This document shows positions 8,194 to 17,961 of a stretch of 64,000 nt of DNA, in pieces (position 1 is the stretch's first letter; each line of letters opens with the position of its first letter). This DNA comes from an uncultured Vibrio sp. (lineage in GTDB: Bacteria > Pseudomonadota > Gammaproteobacteria > Enterobacterales > Vibrionaceae): positions 806,001 through 870,000 of the forward strand of contig NZ_OY776222.1 in the NCBI RefSeq assembly GCF_963675395.1. The letters run 5' to 3'. Below the pieces are notes generated by a model. The model saw only the letters and a program-made list of their open reading frames with translations, had not been told where the DNA came from and searched no databases. Made by a program: the position numbers and the translations under genes.

Positions 8194-9222
8194 TTAAGCC
8201 AATAGTTCTCTTCTAACGATGTCTGCCCCAGCACTTAAGGCATTTAGCTTGCCTCTTGCGACTTGTCGAGACAACGGTGCCATACCGCAGTTGGTACAAG
8301 GGTAGAGCTTATCAGCATCAACAAACTCAAGTGCTTTGCGCAGCGTATTGGCGACTTCCTCGGCTGTCTCAATCGTATCGGTTGCGACATCAATTGCTCC
8401 TACCATCACTTTTTTACCTCTAATCAATTCGAGTAGCTCAATAGGCACACGAGAGTTGTGGCACTCTAATGAGATGATATCGATGTTAGATTTTTGCAGT
8501 TTTGGGAAGACTTCTTCGTATTGTCGCCACTCGGAGCCTAGCGTTTTTTTCCAATCAGTATTGGCTTTAATCCCATACCCGTAGCAAATGTGCACAGCCG
8601 TTTCACATTTCAGGCCTTCAATGGCTCTTTCTAATGCTGCAATTCCCCAATCATTAACCTCGTCAAAGAACACGTTAAACGCTGGCTCATCAAATTGGAT
8701 AATATCCACACCCGCAGCTTCTAATTCTTTGGCTTCTTGATTGAGTATTTTGGCAAATTCCCAGGCCAGTTTTTCACGACTTTTATAATGATCATCGTAC
8801 AGCGTATCGATCATGGTCATAGGACCAGGCAGTGCCCACTTAATCGGTTTGTCTGTTTGCTGACGTAAGAACTTAGCATCTTCTACAAAAACGGGCTTTT
8901 GGCGAGAAACCGGTCCCACGACTGTTGGGACGCTTGCATCATAGCGATCACGAATTTTAACCGTTTTGCGATTCTCAAAATCAACACCGCTTAGATGCTC
9001 AATAAAGGTGGTCACAAAATGTTGTCGCGTTTGTTCGCCATCGCTAACAATATCAATATCTGCGAATTGTTGTTCTTGCAAAGAAATACGTAGCGCATCC
9101 TGTTTGCCGGCTGTAAGTTCTTCACCTTCAAGTTTCCACGGTGACCAAAGGGTTTCAGGTTGAGCAAGCCAAGAAGGTTTAGGTAAACTGCCTGACGTTG
9201 AAGTAGGTAATAATTTTTTCAT
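8194..9222 (-). CDS. mesD: Folate-independent methionine synthase MesD (short MetE-like)
   Basis: A 342-residue protein equal to only the C-terminal catalytic barrel of cobalamin-independent methionine synthase (full MetE is about 750 residues). The zinc ligands are visible: a His-x-Cys in AVHICYGYG (about residues 221-229), Glu in ISLECHNSR, and the distal Cys in YPCTNCGMAPLSR near the end. The substrate segment DIIQFDEPAF is present. Short MetE-like proteins next to a DUF1852 gene form the MesD/MesX system, in which methionine synthesis does not use methyl-folate and needs MesX and oxygen. It is 28 bp after mesX, so they are co-transcribed. Confidence 0.82.
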   Translation of the reverse strand: MKKLLPTSTSGSLPKPSWLAQPETLWSPWKLEGEELTAGKQDALRISLQEQQFADIDIVSDGEQTRQHFVTTFIEHLSGVDFENRKTVKIRDRYDASVPTVVGPVSRQKPVFVEDAKFLRQQTDKPIKWALPGPMTMIDTLYDDHYKSREKLAWEFAKILNQEAKELEAAGVDIIQFDEPAFNVFFDEVNDWGIAALERAIEGLKCETAVHICYGYGIKANTDWKKTLGSEWRQYEEVFPKLQKSNIDIISLECHNSRVPIELLELIRGKKVMVGAIDVATDTIETAEEVANTLRKALEFVDADKLYPCTNCGMAPLSRQVARGKLNALSAGADIVRRELLA

Positions 9223-9250
9223 AATAAAGGCTGTCGTCTATTTGGGGTGA

Positions 9251-10228
9251 TTATAAAGCGTAATTAGCAGACCAATTCTCAAGAATCGTTTTATAGGGTT
9301 TGATGAAGTTTTCCTCAGTAAACTTGCCCTGTTCAATAGCTAATTGACTGCGCTCTTCTCGGTCATAAACAATTTGAGTCAATGAATGATCGAGGTTTTT
9401 TAAATTGGGTTGATAGCGTTTCCCCGCTGTCGAATTAGCATTATAAATCTCAGGACGATATATTTTCTGGAAGGTTTCCATCGTGCTAATCGTACTAATA
9501 AGCTCAAGATTGGTGTAATCGTTAAGTAAATCACCAAAGAAATAAAAGGCCAAAGGCGCGACACTGTTTGGCGGCATGAAATAGCGAACCTGCAAACCCA
9601 TTTTTTTGAAGTATTGCTCAGTTAAAGACGATTCGTTTGGCTGGTACTCAAAACCTAACACAGGGTGGTGATTTTCAGTCCTTTGATAGGTCTTACTGTC
9701 CGAAACGCTCAGGCAGATAACGGGTGTTTTTTTAAAGTTTTTCTTATAAGTTTCTGAATTTACGAAGCTCTTGAAAATCTTGCCATGTAAATTTCCAAAG
9801 TTATCCGGAATGCTAAACTGAGTTTGGTTCTTGTTATGCTCCAAAAGTAATACGCTAAAATCGTAGTCTCGTACATAAGAAGAAAAATTATTGCCGACAA
9901 TGCCTTCAATGCGTTCGTTGGTTTTATGATCAACAACATTTGTTTTCAATACTTCAATTGAAGGGAAGGTTTGACCACTGCCTTCAATATCCAGATCAAC
10001 TGAAATTATTTCCAGTTCTACTGAATAGCGATCGCCTGCAGGATTATCCCAGCTCGCTAAGGCGTTAAATCGATTGTTAATCATCTTTAAGGTGTTACGT
10101 AAATTACTTTGGCGGCTTTTTCCTCTGGCCAAGTTAGCAAAGTTTGTTGTGATACGCGTATTATCAGAAGGCTGATAATGTTCATCAAAGCAAATGCTAT
10201 TAATTGTAAATGTAAAGTCTTTATTCAT
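9251..10228 (-). CDS. mesX: MesX, DUF1852 partner of MesD methionine synthase
   Basis: A 325-residue DUF1852 protein, recognisable from the N-terminal FTFTINSICFDEHY and the TTNFANLARGKSRQSNLRNTL segment. It has no signal peptide or membrane segment. DUF1852/MesX is known to be needed with MesD for folate-independent methionine synthesis in aerobic bacteria such as Acinetobacter; its exact chemistry (likely helping to supply the methyl group) is not settled. It is first in the two-gene unit. Confidence 0.82.
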   Translation of the reverse strand: MNKDFTFTINSICFDEHYQPSDNTRITTNFANLARGKSRQSNLRNTLKMINNRFNALASWDNPAGDRYSVELEIISVDLDIEGSGQTFPSIEVLKTNVVDHKTNERIEGIVGNNFSSYVRDYDFSVLLLEHNKNQTQFSIPDNFGNLHGKIFKSFVNSETYKKNFKKTPVICLSVSDSKTYQRTENHHPVLGFEYQPNESSLTEQYFKKMGLQVRYFMPPNSVAPLAFYFFGDLLNDYTNLELISTISTMETFQKIYRPEIYNANSTAGKRYQPNLKNLDHSLTQIVYDREERSQLAIEQGKFTEENFIKPYKTILENWSANYAL

Positions 10229-10615
10229 TTTGAGCTGACATCCTATACCTTAGGTAAACCTGAACTTATTCCTAGCTATCTCTGTACTTTCTAATTTATT
10301 TTTCTGACGTTATGTCTGTTGTTAGTGACAAAAAATCGAGTAGAGATTCAAATTCAATATTGTTTTGAGTTATAGATAGAATGTTTTTTATACCCTTGGT
10401 GCCATATGAATTAAAACGCTTTTACTTAATGTGGCACATGAAAAATATTCATGGTGTCGCATAGTATGGCGAAAAGAGTTGATGAACTACGCTAGGTTTT
10501 GCGGTTGAGGGGCGTCAGCAGGTTTCGCTACTCCGCGGTCATTAGATGGTTGATAACGCAGTAACTCACAAAAGTATTTCAACTCAGTTTATTCATGAGT
10601 TACTGCATAGTTTCA
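10229..10615. other. Intergenic region between mesX and liuE with inverted repeats
   Basis: About 390 bp. It must contain the mesX promoter near 10230-10330. It includes an AT-rich palindrome CATGAA-AAATA-TTCATG near 10438 and, just past the liuE stop, a long-loop inverted repeat GCAGTAACTCA/TGAGTTACTGC (10558-10568 with 10596-10606) that may be the end of the liu transcript but lacks a T-run. No clear MetJ box was found. Confidence 0.45.
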
Positions 10616-11518
10616 TTACAGGCTTCTAGGATCGCCGAGTGCAAGTGCTACTTTTGAGGTTGGAGGTTTACCTAATGCTCGGCAAATTTGCCAGCCTGCT
10701 TCATTGACAGCATTGAGATCGACGCCCGTTTCAATACCAAGTTGCTCACACAGATAAAGCACATCCTCTGTGGCGACATTACCACTCGCACCTTTTGCAT
10801 AAGGACATCCTCCCAAACCAGCAACAGCACTATCAACGGTGTTGATCCCCATGAGCAAGGCTTGGTAGATGTTTGCCAACGCTTGCCCATAGGTATCATG
10901 AAAATGAACCGCTAGGGAATCTTTTGGCAATTGACCCAGTAAAGAATCAAGCATGGCAATGACGCGATTAGGGGTCGCTTTACCAACTGTATCACCGAGT
11001 GAAATCTCATAGCACCCCATGTCAAACAGCGTATTTGCCACAGCAGTGGTTTGCTCTGGCTTGATTTCTCCCTCGTATGGGCAAACCATGGTGCAGGATA
11101 AATACCCTCGAACAGGAATGTTATGCTGCTTTGCCAATGCGATAACCGGTTCAAACCGCACGAGGCTTTCCGCAATACTGCAATTGATATTTTTCTGGCT
11201 GAAGGCTTCAGAAGCCGAGCCAAATACCGCGATTTGCTTTACACCACATTCCAGTGCTCGTTCTAACCCTGCTAAGTTCGGTGTGAGCGCGCTGTAAACC
11301 ACGTCAGGTTGCTGATTGATACCAGTAAACACCTGAGCGGAATCAGCCATTTGTGGAACCCATTTCGGCGAGACGAAAGAGCCCGCTTCAATGTGTTTTA
11401 AGCCACTGTTGCTTAATTGGTTGATCAAGCGAATTTTGTCGACCAGCGTCACTGCCGTTTCATTTTGCAGGCCATCTCGTGCGCCGACTTCGACGATATT
11501 AACCTTCGCTGGTAGCAT
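10616..11518 (-). CDS. liuE: Hydroxymethylglutaryl-CoA lyase
   Basis: 300 residues; cleaves HMG-CoA to acetoacetate and acetyl-CoA, the last step of leucine breakdown. Visible motifs: VEVGARDGLQNE (catalytic Arg and metal Asp), AVHFHDTYGQALAN (metal His) and the signature GGCPYAKGASGNVATED with the catalytic Cys. The frame is open further upstream, but the start MLPAKVN at 11518 matches family N-termini and overlaps the carboxylase gene by 20 bp, as expected for translational coupling. It is the last gene of the liu operon. Confidence 0.92.
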   Translation of the reverse strand: MLPAKVNIVEVGARDGLQNETAVTLVDKIRLINQLSNSGLKHIEAGSFVSPKWVPQMADSAQVFTGINQQPDVVYSALTPNLAGLERALECGVKQIAVFGSASEAFSQKNINCSIAESLVRFEPVIALAKQHNIPVRGYLSCTMVCPYEGEIKPEQTTAVANTLFDMGCYEISLGDTVGKATPNRVIAMLDSLLGQLPKDSLAVHFHDTYGQALANIYQALLMGINTVDSAVAGLGGCPYAKGASGNVATEDVLYLCEQLGIETGVDLNAVNEAGWQICRALGKPPTSKVALALGDPRSL

Positions 11519-13559
11519 ACTCTCGCTCCTTATCGATACAGTCACTCTCTGACGTAGAAGCCAAATGCAGCAGTATCGAACCATGCTGTACTTGGTCTCC
11601 ATGCTGATAAAAAATTTCATCAACGGTGGCTGCTACGGGAGCTGTGATGGTGTATTCCATCTTCATCGCTTCGAGAACTAACAGCGGATCGCCAGCAGCC
11701 ACTTCGTCGCCTTTGTTCACCATGACTGCGGAGATGACGCCGTTAAGTGGTGCGGTTGGGCTAAGCTCATCATCCTTGCCTTTCGGCGACTCAAAGCTTG
11801 GCTGGTGTGAGAATGTGCGTTGCTGTCCAAGATAAAATAGCGTTGTCTTCTGCTCGTCATTGAGCACACTGAAGGTATATCGTACACCGTCAATATCAAC
11901 AATGAACGGGTTGTTTCTTTCGATCAGACAAACTCGATGCAATGCTTCTCCACATTGGACAGTGAAGTGGTCAGGCTGTTGAGCAACGGTTTCCTGTGAG
12001 GATTTTTGTAAACGAACCTGATGGTTGGCATTTGCATCTGTGAAGTTAAAGCGATAGATATTATTAACCGACAGTCTAAACCCTTGCGTGGTTGGAGCAG
12101 GTAATGCTGAGTCACTGGACTTTGAGGCCAGATCATTCCAACGAGCGACAGCCGCCAAACTTAGCCAGATAGATTCTGACACCTTTTGCTGCTCGTTAAT
12201 GCCTTGCTGGTGCTTGATGAGGAACCCCGTGTCCAGCTCAACCTCAGCAAAGGCTGGCTGCGAAATAATGCTGTGCAGATAACCGATGTTGGTGGTGACG
12301 CCACGCACGTGATACTGAGTTAAAGCCTGTTTAAGCTGTTTGAGTGCAATGTCACGCGTTTGACCCCAGACAATCAGCTTACTGATCATCGGATCATAGT
12401 ATTCGCTGATGGCATCGCTTTGTGTGACACCACTATCGACACGCACACACGCCAAGCGAACATTGCTGTCTGAGACTGGTTCTTTCAAGTAATCAATGCG
12501 GCCAGTCGACGGCATAAAGTCATTCTCGGCGTCTTCGGCGTAAATCCTCAGCTCGATTGAATGGCCGTTGTGCGTGATGTCGGATTGCGATATAGGCAAA
12601 CGCTCGCCAGCCGCGATTTTGAACTGCCACTCAACCAAGTCAACGCCGGTAATCAACTCAGTGACCGGGTGTTCCACTTGCAGACGGGTATTCATTTCCA
12701 TGAAATAGAACTGACCTCGGTTATCGAGTAAGAATTCAACCGTACCGGCACCAACATAGTCGATCGCTTGTGCTGCCTGAACAGCGGCTGCGCCCATTTG
12801 TTTGCGAAGTTCATCACTGAGCCCTGGTGCGGGTGCTTCTTCGACTACCTTTTGATGGCGACGTTGAATAGAACAGTCACGATCAGAGAGATAGACACAG
12901 TTGCCATGCTGGTCGGCGAATACCTGAACTTCAACGTGGCGAGGTTGTAATATACATTTTTCTATCAGAAGCTGTTTGTCGCCAAAGCTCGACAGGGCTT
13001 CACGTTGCGCGCCCTCAATGGCTAATGGCATTTCTGCCGCACTGTTGACCACTCGCATGCCTTTACCGCCACCACCTTGGGTTGCTTTGAGCATGATTGG
13101 GTAACCAATTTTCGCTGCTTCAGCTAATAAATGTTCTACACTGTTGTCTGCGCCGTGATAGCCCGGAACGAGAGGTACGTCGGCGTCAGACATGATTGCT
13201 TTGGCTTGAGATTTAGAACCCATTGCCTCAATAGCGCTGGTGGAAGGGCCAACAAATACAATGCCATTTTCACTGCACGCTTTCGCCAGTTTCGGGTTTT
13301 CCGACAGAAAGCCGTAGCCAGGGTGAATAGCATCGGCTTGCCATTTCTTTGCAGCACGGATGACGGCATCAATATCCAGATACGACTCACTCGCCGGAGC
13401 AGGACCAATAAATTCGGCAAAGTCAGCTTGTTTAACGTGTAAGCAGTCGCGATCCACTTCGGAATAGACGGCAACGGTTTCGATAGCCATGCTTTTTGCG
13501 GTTTTAATGATTCGGCAGGCGATTTCACCGCGATTTGCGATCAGTATTCTTTTAAACAT
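11499..13559 (-). CDS. liuD: Methylcrotonyl-CoA carboxylase, biotin-containing alpha subunit
   Basis: 686 residues. The order is biotin carboxylase (N-terminal MFKRILIANRGEIACRI, ATP-grasp with GGGGKGMRVV, and FMEMNTRLQVEHPVTE) in about residues 1-450, a BT-type linker domain, and a C-terminal biotinyl domain with biotin-lysine motif LEAMKMEYTI near residue 645. With LiuB it carboxylates 3-methylcrotonyl-CoA in leucine catabolism. The start at 13559 overlaps liuC by 8 bp; the frame is open ten codons further. Neighbours rule out acetyl- or propionyl-CoA carboxylase. Confidence 0.92.
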   Translation of the reverse strand: MFKRILIANRGEIACRIIKTAKSMAIETVAVYSEVDRDCLHVKQADFAEFIGPAPASESYLDIDAVIRAAKKWQADAIHPGYGFLSENPKLAKACSENGIVFVGPSTSAIEAMGSKSQAKAIMSDADVPLVPGYHGADNSVEHLLAEAAKIGYPIMLKATQGGGGKGMRVVNSAAEMPLAIEGAQREALSSFGDKQLLIEKCILQPRHVEVQVFADQHGNCVYLSDRDCSIQRRHQKVVEEAPAPGLSDELRKQMGAAAVQAAQAIDYVGAGTVEFLLDNRGQFYFMEMNTRLQVEHPVTELITGVDLVEWQFKIAAGERLPISQSDITHNGHSIELRIYAEDAENDFMPSTGRIDYLKEPVSDSNVRLACVRVDSGVTQSDAISEYYDPMISKLIVWGQTRDIALKQLKQALTQYHVRGVTTNIGYLHSIISQPAFAEVELDTGFLIKHQQGINEQQKVSESIWLSLAAVARWNDLASKSSDSALPAPTTQGFRLSVNNIYRFNFTDANANHQVRLQKSSQETVAQQPDHFTVQCGEALHRVCLIERNNPFIVDIDGVRYTFSVLNDEQKTTLFYLGQQRTFSHQPSFESPKGKDDELSPTAPLNGVISAVMVNKGDEVAAGDPLLVLEAMKMEYTITAPVAATVDEIFYQHGDQVQHGSILLHLASTSESDCIDKEREYATSEG

Positions 13560-14334
13560 GATTCCTCCAATTGGCGGCGCGCTTTTCAAAAAATGCAGTC
13601 AGGCCTTCTTGTCCTTCACTGGACACACGAGCAGCGGCAATTGCTTGGCTGGTGTATTCAATTAATGCGTGTTCGATAGGTTGGTTGTCACAACGTAAAC
13701 AAAGTGCTTTTGCTGCCTGCATGGCGTGCGGGCCATTATTAAGCATGAGATCAATAGTACGATTGACCGCCTCTTGTGGCTGGGAATCGATTTGATGAAG
13801 GATATTCATCGACAGCGCAGTCTCTGCATCAATCAGTTCCGCTGTTAAAAAGTAGCGTCGGCTTTGCCGTTGTCCAATCGCTCGGATTACGTAAGGGCCG
13901 ATCGTAGCGGGTAGTAAACCGAGCTTTACTTCACTCAAGCAGAAGCGGCTTTCAGGTGTGCCTATCGCGATATCACAACAACAGATAAGCCCAAGTGCAC
14001 CACCAAATGCTGCACCATGAATCATGGCAATGGTTGGTTTGCTAAAGGTATCCAGCGTATGCAAAAGTTTTGCTAATTGCTGCGCATCTTGCAGGTTTTC
14101 ACTTTCGGTTTTGGTTGCCATTGACTGCATCCAGCCTAAGTCTGCACCTGCAGAAAAGTGTTTACCTTGCGCGGTTAACACTAGTGCACGCAGAGAGTCG
14201 TCCTTTTCGAGCTGTTCCAGTGTTTCGATCAGTGAAGCAATCAATTCATCATTAAACGCGTTGTGTTTTTCTGGCCGATTTAGGCTCAACCAGGCAACGC
14301 CATTGCTGTCTTTTTCAAGCAGTAGTCCGGTCAT
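13552..14334 (-). CDS. liuC: Methylglutaconyl-CoA hydratase (crotonase family)
   Basis: 260 residues of the enoyl-CoA hydratase family. The oxyanion-hole segments are GKHFSAGADLGWM (about residues 54-66) and IHGAAFGGALGLICCCD; the SEVKLGLLPATIGPYV segment has the catalytic Glu. In the liu operon its reaction is 3-methylglutaconyl-CoA to HMG-CoA. The start at 14334 has AAAGGAAG six bases upstream; an in-frame ATG at 14373 is less likely. The 107-bp gap to liuB is the largest inside the liuB-liuE run. Confidence 0.88.
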   Translation of the reverse strand: MTGLLLEKDSNGVAWLSLNRPEKHNAFNDELIASLIETLEQLEKDDSLRALVLTAQGKHFSAGADLGWMQSMATKTESENLQDAQQLAKLLHTLDTFSKPTIAMIHGAAFGGALGLICCCDIAIGTPESRFCLSEVKLGLLPATIGPYVIRAIGQRQSRRYFLTAELIDAETALSMNILHQIDSQPQEAVNRTIDLMLNNGPHAMQAAKALCLRCDNQPIEHALIEYTSQAIAAARVSSEGQEGLTAFFEKRAANWRNHV

Positions 14335-14441
14335 GTGACTTCCTTTGTCTGACATTTCAGTCTGATATTCCAATACTCGCTAAACCGTATTTTGTTGATC
14401 ATTGATGGATAGCGAGGAGTGAAGGTTTGCGTTTCATCCGA

Positions 14442-16049
14442 CTACATACGGAAGATGCCAAATTTGCTGTCTGGTATTGGGGCATTGAGTGCGGCAGACA
14501 GAGCAATACCGACAACATCGCGGGTTTTCGCTGGATCAATAATGCCGTCGTCCCACAAACGAGCGCTGGCGTAATAAGCATGGCTTTGAGTCTGATATTG
14601 CTCAGCGATTGGGCGTTTGAAGGCTTTTTCTTCCTCTGCGCTCCAACTTTCACCTTTGCGAGTTTTGATGTCTCGGGTAACTTGCGCCATCACACCAGCC
14701 GCTTGTTCGCCACCCATGACGGAGATGCGAGCGTTTGGCCACATCCACATCATGGTTGGATCATAAGCTCGGCCGCACATACCGTAGTTACCTGCGCCAT
14801 ATGAGCCACCAATTACAACGGTAAATTTAGGCACGTCGGCACACGCAACAGCAGTCACCATTTTTGCGCCATGCTTAGCGATGCCTTCTGCTTCATACTT
14901 TTGACCAACCATAAAGCCAGTAATGTTCTGCAAAAAGAGAAGTGGAATTTTGCGTTGTGCACACAGCTCAATAAAATGTGCGCCTTTTTGTGCTGACTCT
15001 GAAAATAGAATGCCGTTGTTAGCAACGATACCAATGGGCATACCGTGGATATGAGCAAAGCCACAGACTAAGGTTTCACCGAACAAGGCTTTAAATTCAT
15101 CAAATTGTGAATCATCAACTATTCGTGCAATCACCTCTTTTACATCAAACGGCTTTTTAAGATCGGTGCCGACGATGCCGTACAGCTCTTGCGCAGGAAA
15201 ACGTGGTTCTTGCGGTGTTTTTTGCTTGAGTTGCACCGGTTTCAAGTGATTGATGTGAGAGATGGCCTGTCTTGCGATCTCTAATGCATGATGGTCGTTT
15301 TCTGCATAATAGTCCGCCACGCCTGACGTACGGCAATGCACATCCGCACCGCCAAGATCTTCGGCGCTCACTTCTTCTCCTGTTGCTGCTTTAACCAGAG
15401 GTGGACCGGCTAAAAAGATTGTACCTTGTTCTTTTACGATGATGGAAACATCACACATAGCAGGTACATAAGCGCCGCCAGCGGTACACAGCCCCATAAC
15501 CACCGCAATTTGCGGAATGCCTCTGGCTGACATACGAGCCTGGTTATAGAAAATACGGCCGAAGTGATCTTTGTCTGGGAAGACTTCATCTTGACGGGGG
15601 AGGTTAGCGCCACCTGAATCGACTAAGTAAACACACGGCAGTTGGCACTTTTGTGCAATTTCTTGTGCGCGCAAATGTTTTTTCACCGTGAGTGGGTAGT
15701 AACTGCCGCCTTTTACCGTCACGTCGTTTGCGACGATCATACATTCGGTGCCGTCTATCACACCCACACCTGCAACCACTCCAGCACATGGAACGTAATC
15801 AGGGTACACATCCCAGCCAGCAAATTGACCGATTTCTAAAAAGGATGAGCCAGGATCGAGCAGGGCAAGAATACGCTCGCGGACCGGAAGCTTGCCTTTC
15901 TTCTGCTGATGTTCTCGCGCTTTTTCGCCGCCACCGTTCTCTATTTTCGCGGTCACGGTATAAAGTTGATCCACAAGTGACGCCATAGAGCGGTAATTTT
16001 CCTGATACTGCTCTGAATGGGTATTAATATTGGTCGTCAAACAAGCCAT
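14442..16049 (-). CDS. liuB: Methylcrotonyl-CoA carboxylase, carboxyltransferase beta subunit
   Basis: 535 residues with the two crotonase-fold halves of biotin-dependent carboxyltransferases. Typical MCC-beta motifs include [46 protein letters not shown] and [23 protein letters not shown]. It transfers CO2 from biotin on LiuD to methylcrotonyl-CoA. It lies between the broken liuA and liuC. Confidence 0.93.
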   Translation of the reverse strand: MACLTTNINTHSEQYQENYRSMASLVDQLYTVTAKIENGGGEKAREHQQKKGKLPVRERILALLDPGSSFLEIGQFAGWDVYPDYVPCAGVVAGVGVIDGTECMIVANDVTVKGGSYYPLTVKKHLRAQEIAQKCQLPCVYLVDSGGANLPRQDEVFPDKDHFGRIFYNQARMSARGIPQIAVVMGLCTAGGAYVPAMCDVSIIVKEQGTIFLAGPPLVKAATGEEVSAEDLGGADVHCRTSGVADYYAENDHHALEIARQAISHINHLKPVQLKQKTPQEPRFPAQELYGIVGTDLKKPFDVKEVIARIVDDSQFDEFKALFGETLVCGFAHIHGMPIGIVANNGILFSESAQKGAHFIELCAQRKIPLLFLQNITGFMVGQKYEAEGIAKHGAKMVTAVACADVPKFTVVIGGSYGAGNYGMCGRAYDPTMMWMWPNARISVMGGEQAAGVMAQVTRDIKTRKGESWSAEEEKAFKRPIAEQYQTQSHAYYASARLWDDGIIDPAKTRDVVGIALSAALNAPIPDSKFGIFRM

Positions 16050-16151
16050 AAATAGCCGATCTCCATTCGGGGCGACAGGTATAGAATCCCTGTCACCAAT
16101 TTAGGTTGAATAAGAAAATGTTTTTGAGTCAGAACGCCAGGGAGCTAATGT

Positions 16152-17320
16152 CTAGGCACTTTCGTTAAACAATTCGCGACCAATAAGCATACGTCGAATT
16201 TCTGAGGTGCCCGCCCCGATTTCATACAGCTTGGCATCACGAAGTAAACGGCCGGTATCAAACTCGTTGATGTAGCCATTACCGCCAAGTAGCTGTATCG
16301 CATCCAAAGCCATTTTGGTAGCCAGTTCAGCGCTGTAGAGAATCGCACCAGCAGAATCTTTACGTGTGGTTTCACCACGATCACAAGCAGCTGCGACAGC
16401 GTAAACATAGGCTTTTGCGGCATTCATTTGTGTGTACATATCCGCGACTTTTGCTTGCACAAGCTGGAATTCACCGATGGATTTGCCAAACTGTTTACGG
16501 TCGTGGATGTACGGCACAACGATATCCATACACGCTTGCATGATGCCAAGCGGGCCGCCAGCAAGCACAACGCGTTCGTAGTCCAAACCGCTCATCAACA
16601 CTTTCACACCTTGATTTTCTTTACCGAGAATGTTTTCGGCAGGGACTTCGCAGTTTTGGAATACCAACTCACAGGTGTTCGAGCCGCGCATGCCCAATTT
16701 GTCGAGTTTTTGCGCCTGAGTAAAACCTGGGAACCCGCGATCCACAATAAAGGCCGTGATGCCTTTGGAATTTAGGCTGGGCTCGGTCTTCGCGTAGACC
16801 ACGTAAGTGTGTGCATCAGGACCGTTCGTGATCCACATTTTGTTGCCGTTGAGCAGGAAATATCGCCTTTTCGCTCGGCTTTAAGCTGCATAGAGACCAC
16901 GTCGGAACCTGCGCCGGGCTCGCTCATGGCAAGGGCGCCAATATGCTCACCAGAGATGAGTTTAGGCAGATATTTGTCTTTTTGTGCTTGTGTACCGTTG
17001 CGGTGGATTTGGTTAACACAAAGGTTGGAGTGCGCGCCGTAGCTTAAAGCGACCGAGGCAGATGCCCGGCTGATCTCTTCCATCGCAATCACGTGCGCGA
17101 GGTAGCCCATGTTTACACCACCAAACTCTTCGCTGGTGGTCACACCTAAAAGACCCATTTCACCTAATTTGGACCAAAGATGGTTTGGAAAGTCGTTAGA
17201 TTGGTCGATAGATTGCGCGAGAGGCGCAATTTCTCTTGCAGCAAAACTATTGATTTGCTCGCGAAGCAAATCGGTATTTTCGTCATAAACAAAGTTTAGG
17301 GAAGAGTAGGTAGATTTCAT
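16152..17320 (-). pseudogene. liuA: Isovaleryl-CoA dehydrogenase, frameshifted liuA
   Basis: Two frames together give a complete acyl-CoA dehydrogenase: the N-terminal part (17320 down to about 16860) ends normally through [23 protein letters not shown] and the C-terminal part resumes with [20 protein letters not shown] and runs to 16152. The break is a single missing base in the run AAA at 16858-16860: with a fourth A the text would read GDIFLLNGNK and the protein would be exactly 389 residues, the normal size. All other family motifs ([32 protein letters not shown]) are intact. It is either a very recent mutation or a homopolymer error. The product would oxidise isovaleryl-CoA with electrons to ETF. 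Confidence 0.85.
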
Positions 17321-17365
17321 TGCGTGTCCTTGCCTTTACGTCACCTACATCCCAGTGTTGAGTTG

Positions 17366-17752
17366 TCAGGTGACTTTTTCGCCTTTCATGGATCTCAGTG
17401 TGTTTTGGCATCGCAACTGCGCCGCATTTAACTCCATCATTACCGCTTGAATGTCGTTTGCCTGCTGTTGCAATGCTGCCTTCTTCTCTTCGATCAACCG
17501 AATCATATAGTTCAACTGCTCAGTACTTTGATCGGTATCGTAGAGTTCAAATAACTCTTTAATATCTGCAAGAGAAAAGCCTAATCGCTTACCTCGCAAA
17601 ATCAGTTTTAGTCGAATTCGATCGCGACCATTGTAGATTCGTGTATTGCCTTTACGTTCTGGAGTTAGCAGACCTAAATCTTCGTAAAAGCGAATACTTC
17701 GGGTTGTAATATCGAACTCCTTCGCGAGCTCACTGATCTTAAATGTATTCAT
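17366..17752 (-). CDS. liuR: MerR-family regulator of branched-chain amino acid catabolism
   Basis: 128 residues. A MerR winged helix-turn-helix opens the protein (FKISELAKEFDITTRSIRFYEDLGLLTPER) and a dimerising coiled coil follows. It lies 45 bp before liuA, in the same direction, and divergent from the thiolase operon. LiuR is known to control liu genes in gamma- and betaproteobacteria; matching ACGTTAACGT-type dyads lie in both promoters here. It is probably the first gene of the liu transcript. Confidence 0.88.
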   Translation of the reverse strand: MNTFKISELAKEFDITTRSIRFYEDLGLLTPERKGNTRIYNGRDRIRLKLILRGKRLGFSLADIKELFELYDTDQSTEQLNYMIRLIEEKKAALQQQANDIQAVMMELNAAQLRCQNTLRSMKGEKVT

Positions 17753-17788
17753 TCTTTAACCTTACGACTTTCGTATAACATTCATCCG

Positions 17789-17817
17789 AATATACAGTTC
17801 GTTAACGTTAAAGTAAA
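17789..17817 (-). promoter_or_regulatory. liuR-liuABCDE promoter with MerR-type operator
   Basis: On the minus strand TTTACT (-35 position) and TATATT (-10) are about 17 bp apart, and the dyad TTTAACGTTAACGAA (17798-17812) fills the spacer. A dyad between -35 and -10 is the arrangement of MerR-family targets; it resembles the known LiuR box. Confidence 0.6.
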
Positions 17818-17901
17818 TAACTAGTGAACACTCTTGAGCCTTGATATTACTGGCGTTTACCCGAAACTGCTGATTCACTCGAACAAACAATAATCTCAAA
17901 C

Positions 17902-17944
17902 TTGACGTTAACGTAAATGTTAGTATAGTTATGACGTAAACGTC
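17902..17944 (+). promoter_or_regulatory. Thiolase-operon promoter with two LiuR-like dyads
   Basis: TTGACG (17902-17907) and TATAGT (17924-17929) form a -35/-10 pair with a 16-bp spacer that holds the palindrome ACGTTAACGT. A second dyad, GACGT-AA-ACGTC, follows directly at 17933-17944. The first would be the LiuR operator; the second lies downstream of the -10 and could repress. Confidence 0.6.
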
Positions 17945-17961
17945 AACAAAAGGTTAACGGA

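Noticed and set aside
10229..10340. Possible MetJ box upstream of mesX
   Set aside because: No tandem AGACGTCT-like octamers; best matches share only about five of eight bases.
11519..11623. Longer N-terminus for HMG-CoA lyase
   Set aside because: The extra 35 residues do not resemble the family and would overlap the carboxylase gene by over 100 bp; the internal ATG at 11518 fits better.
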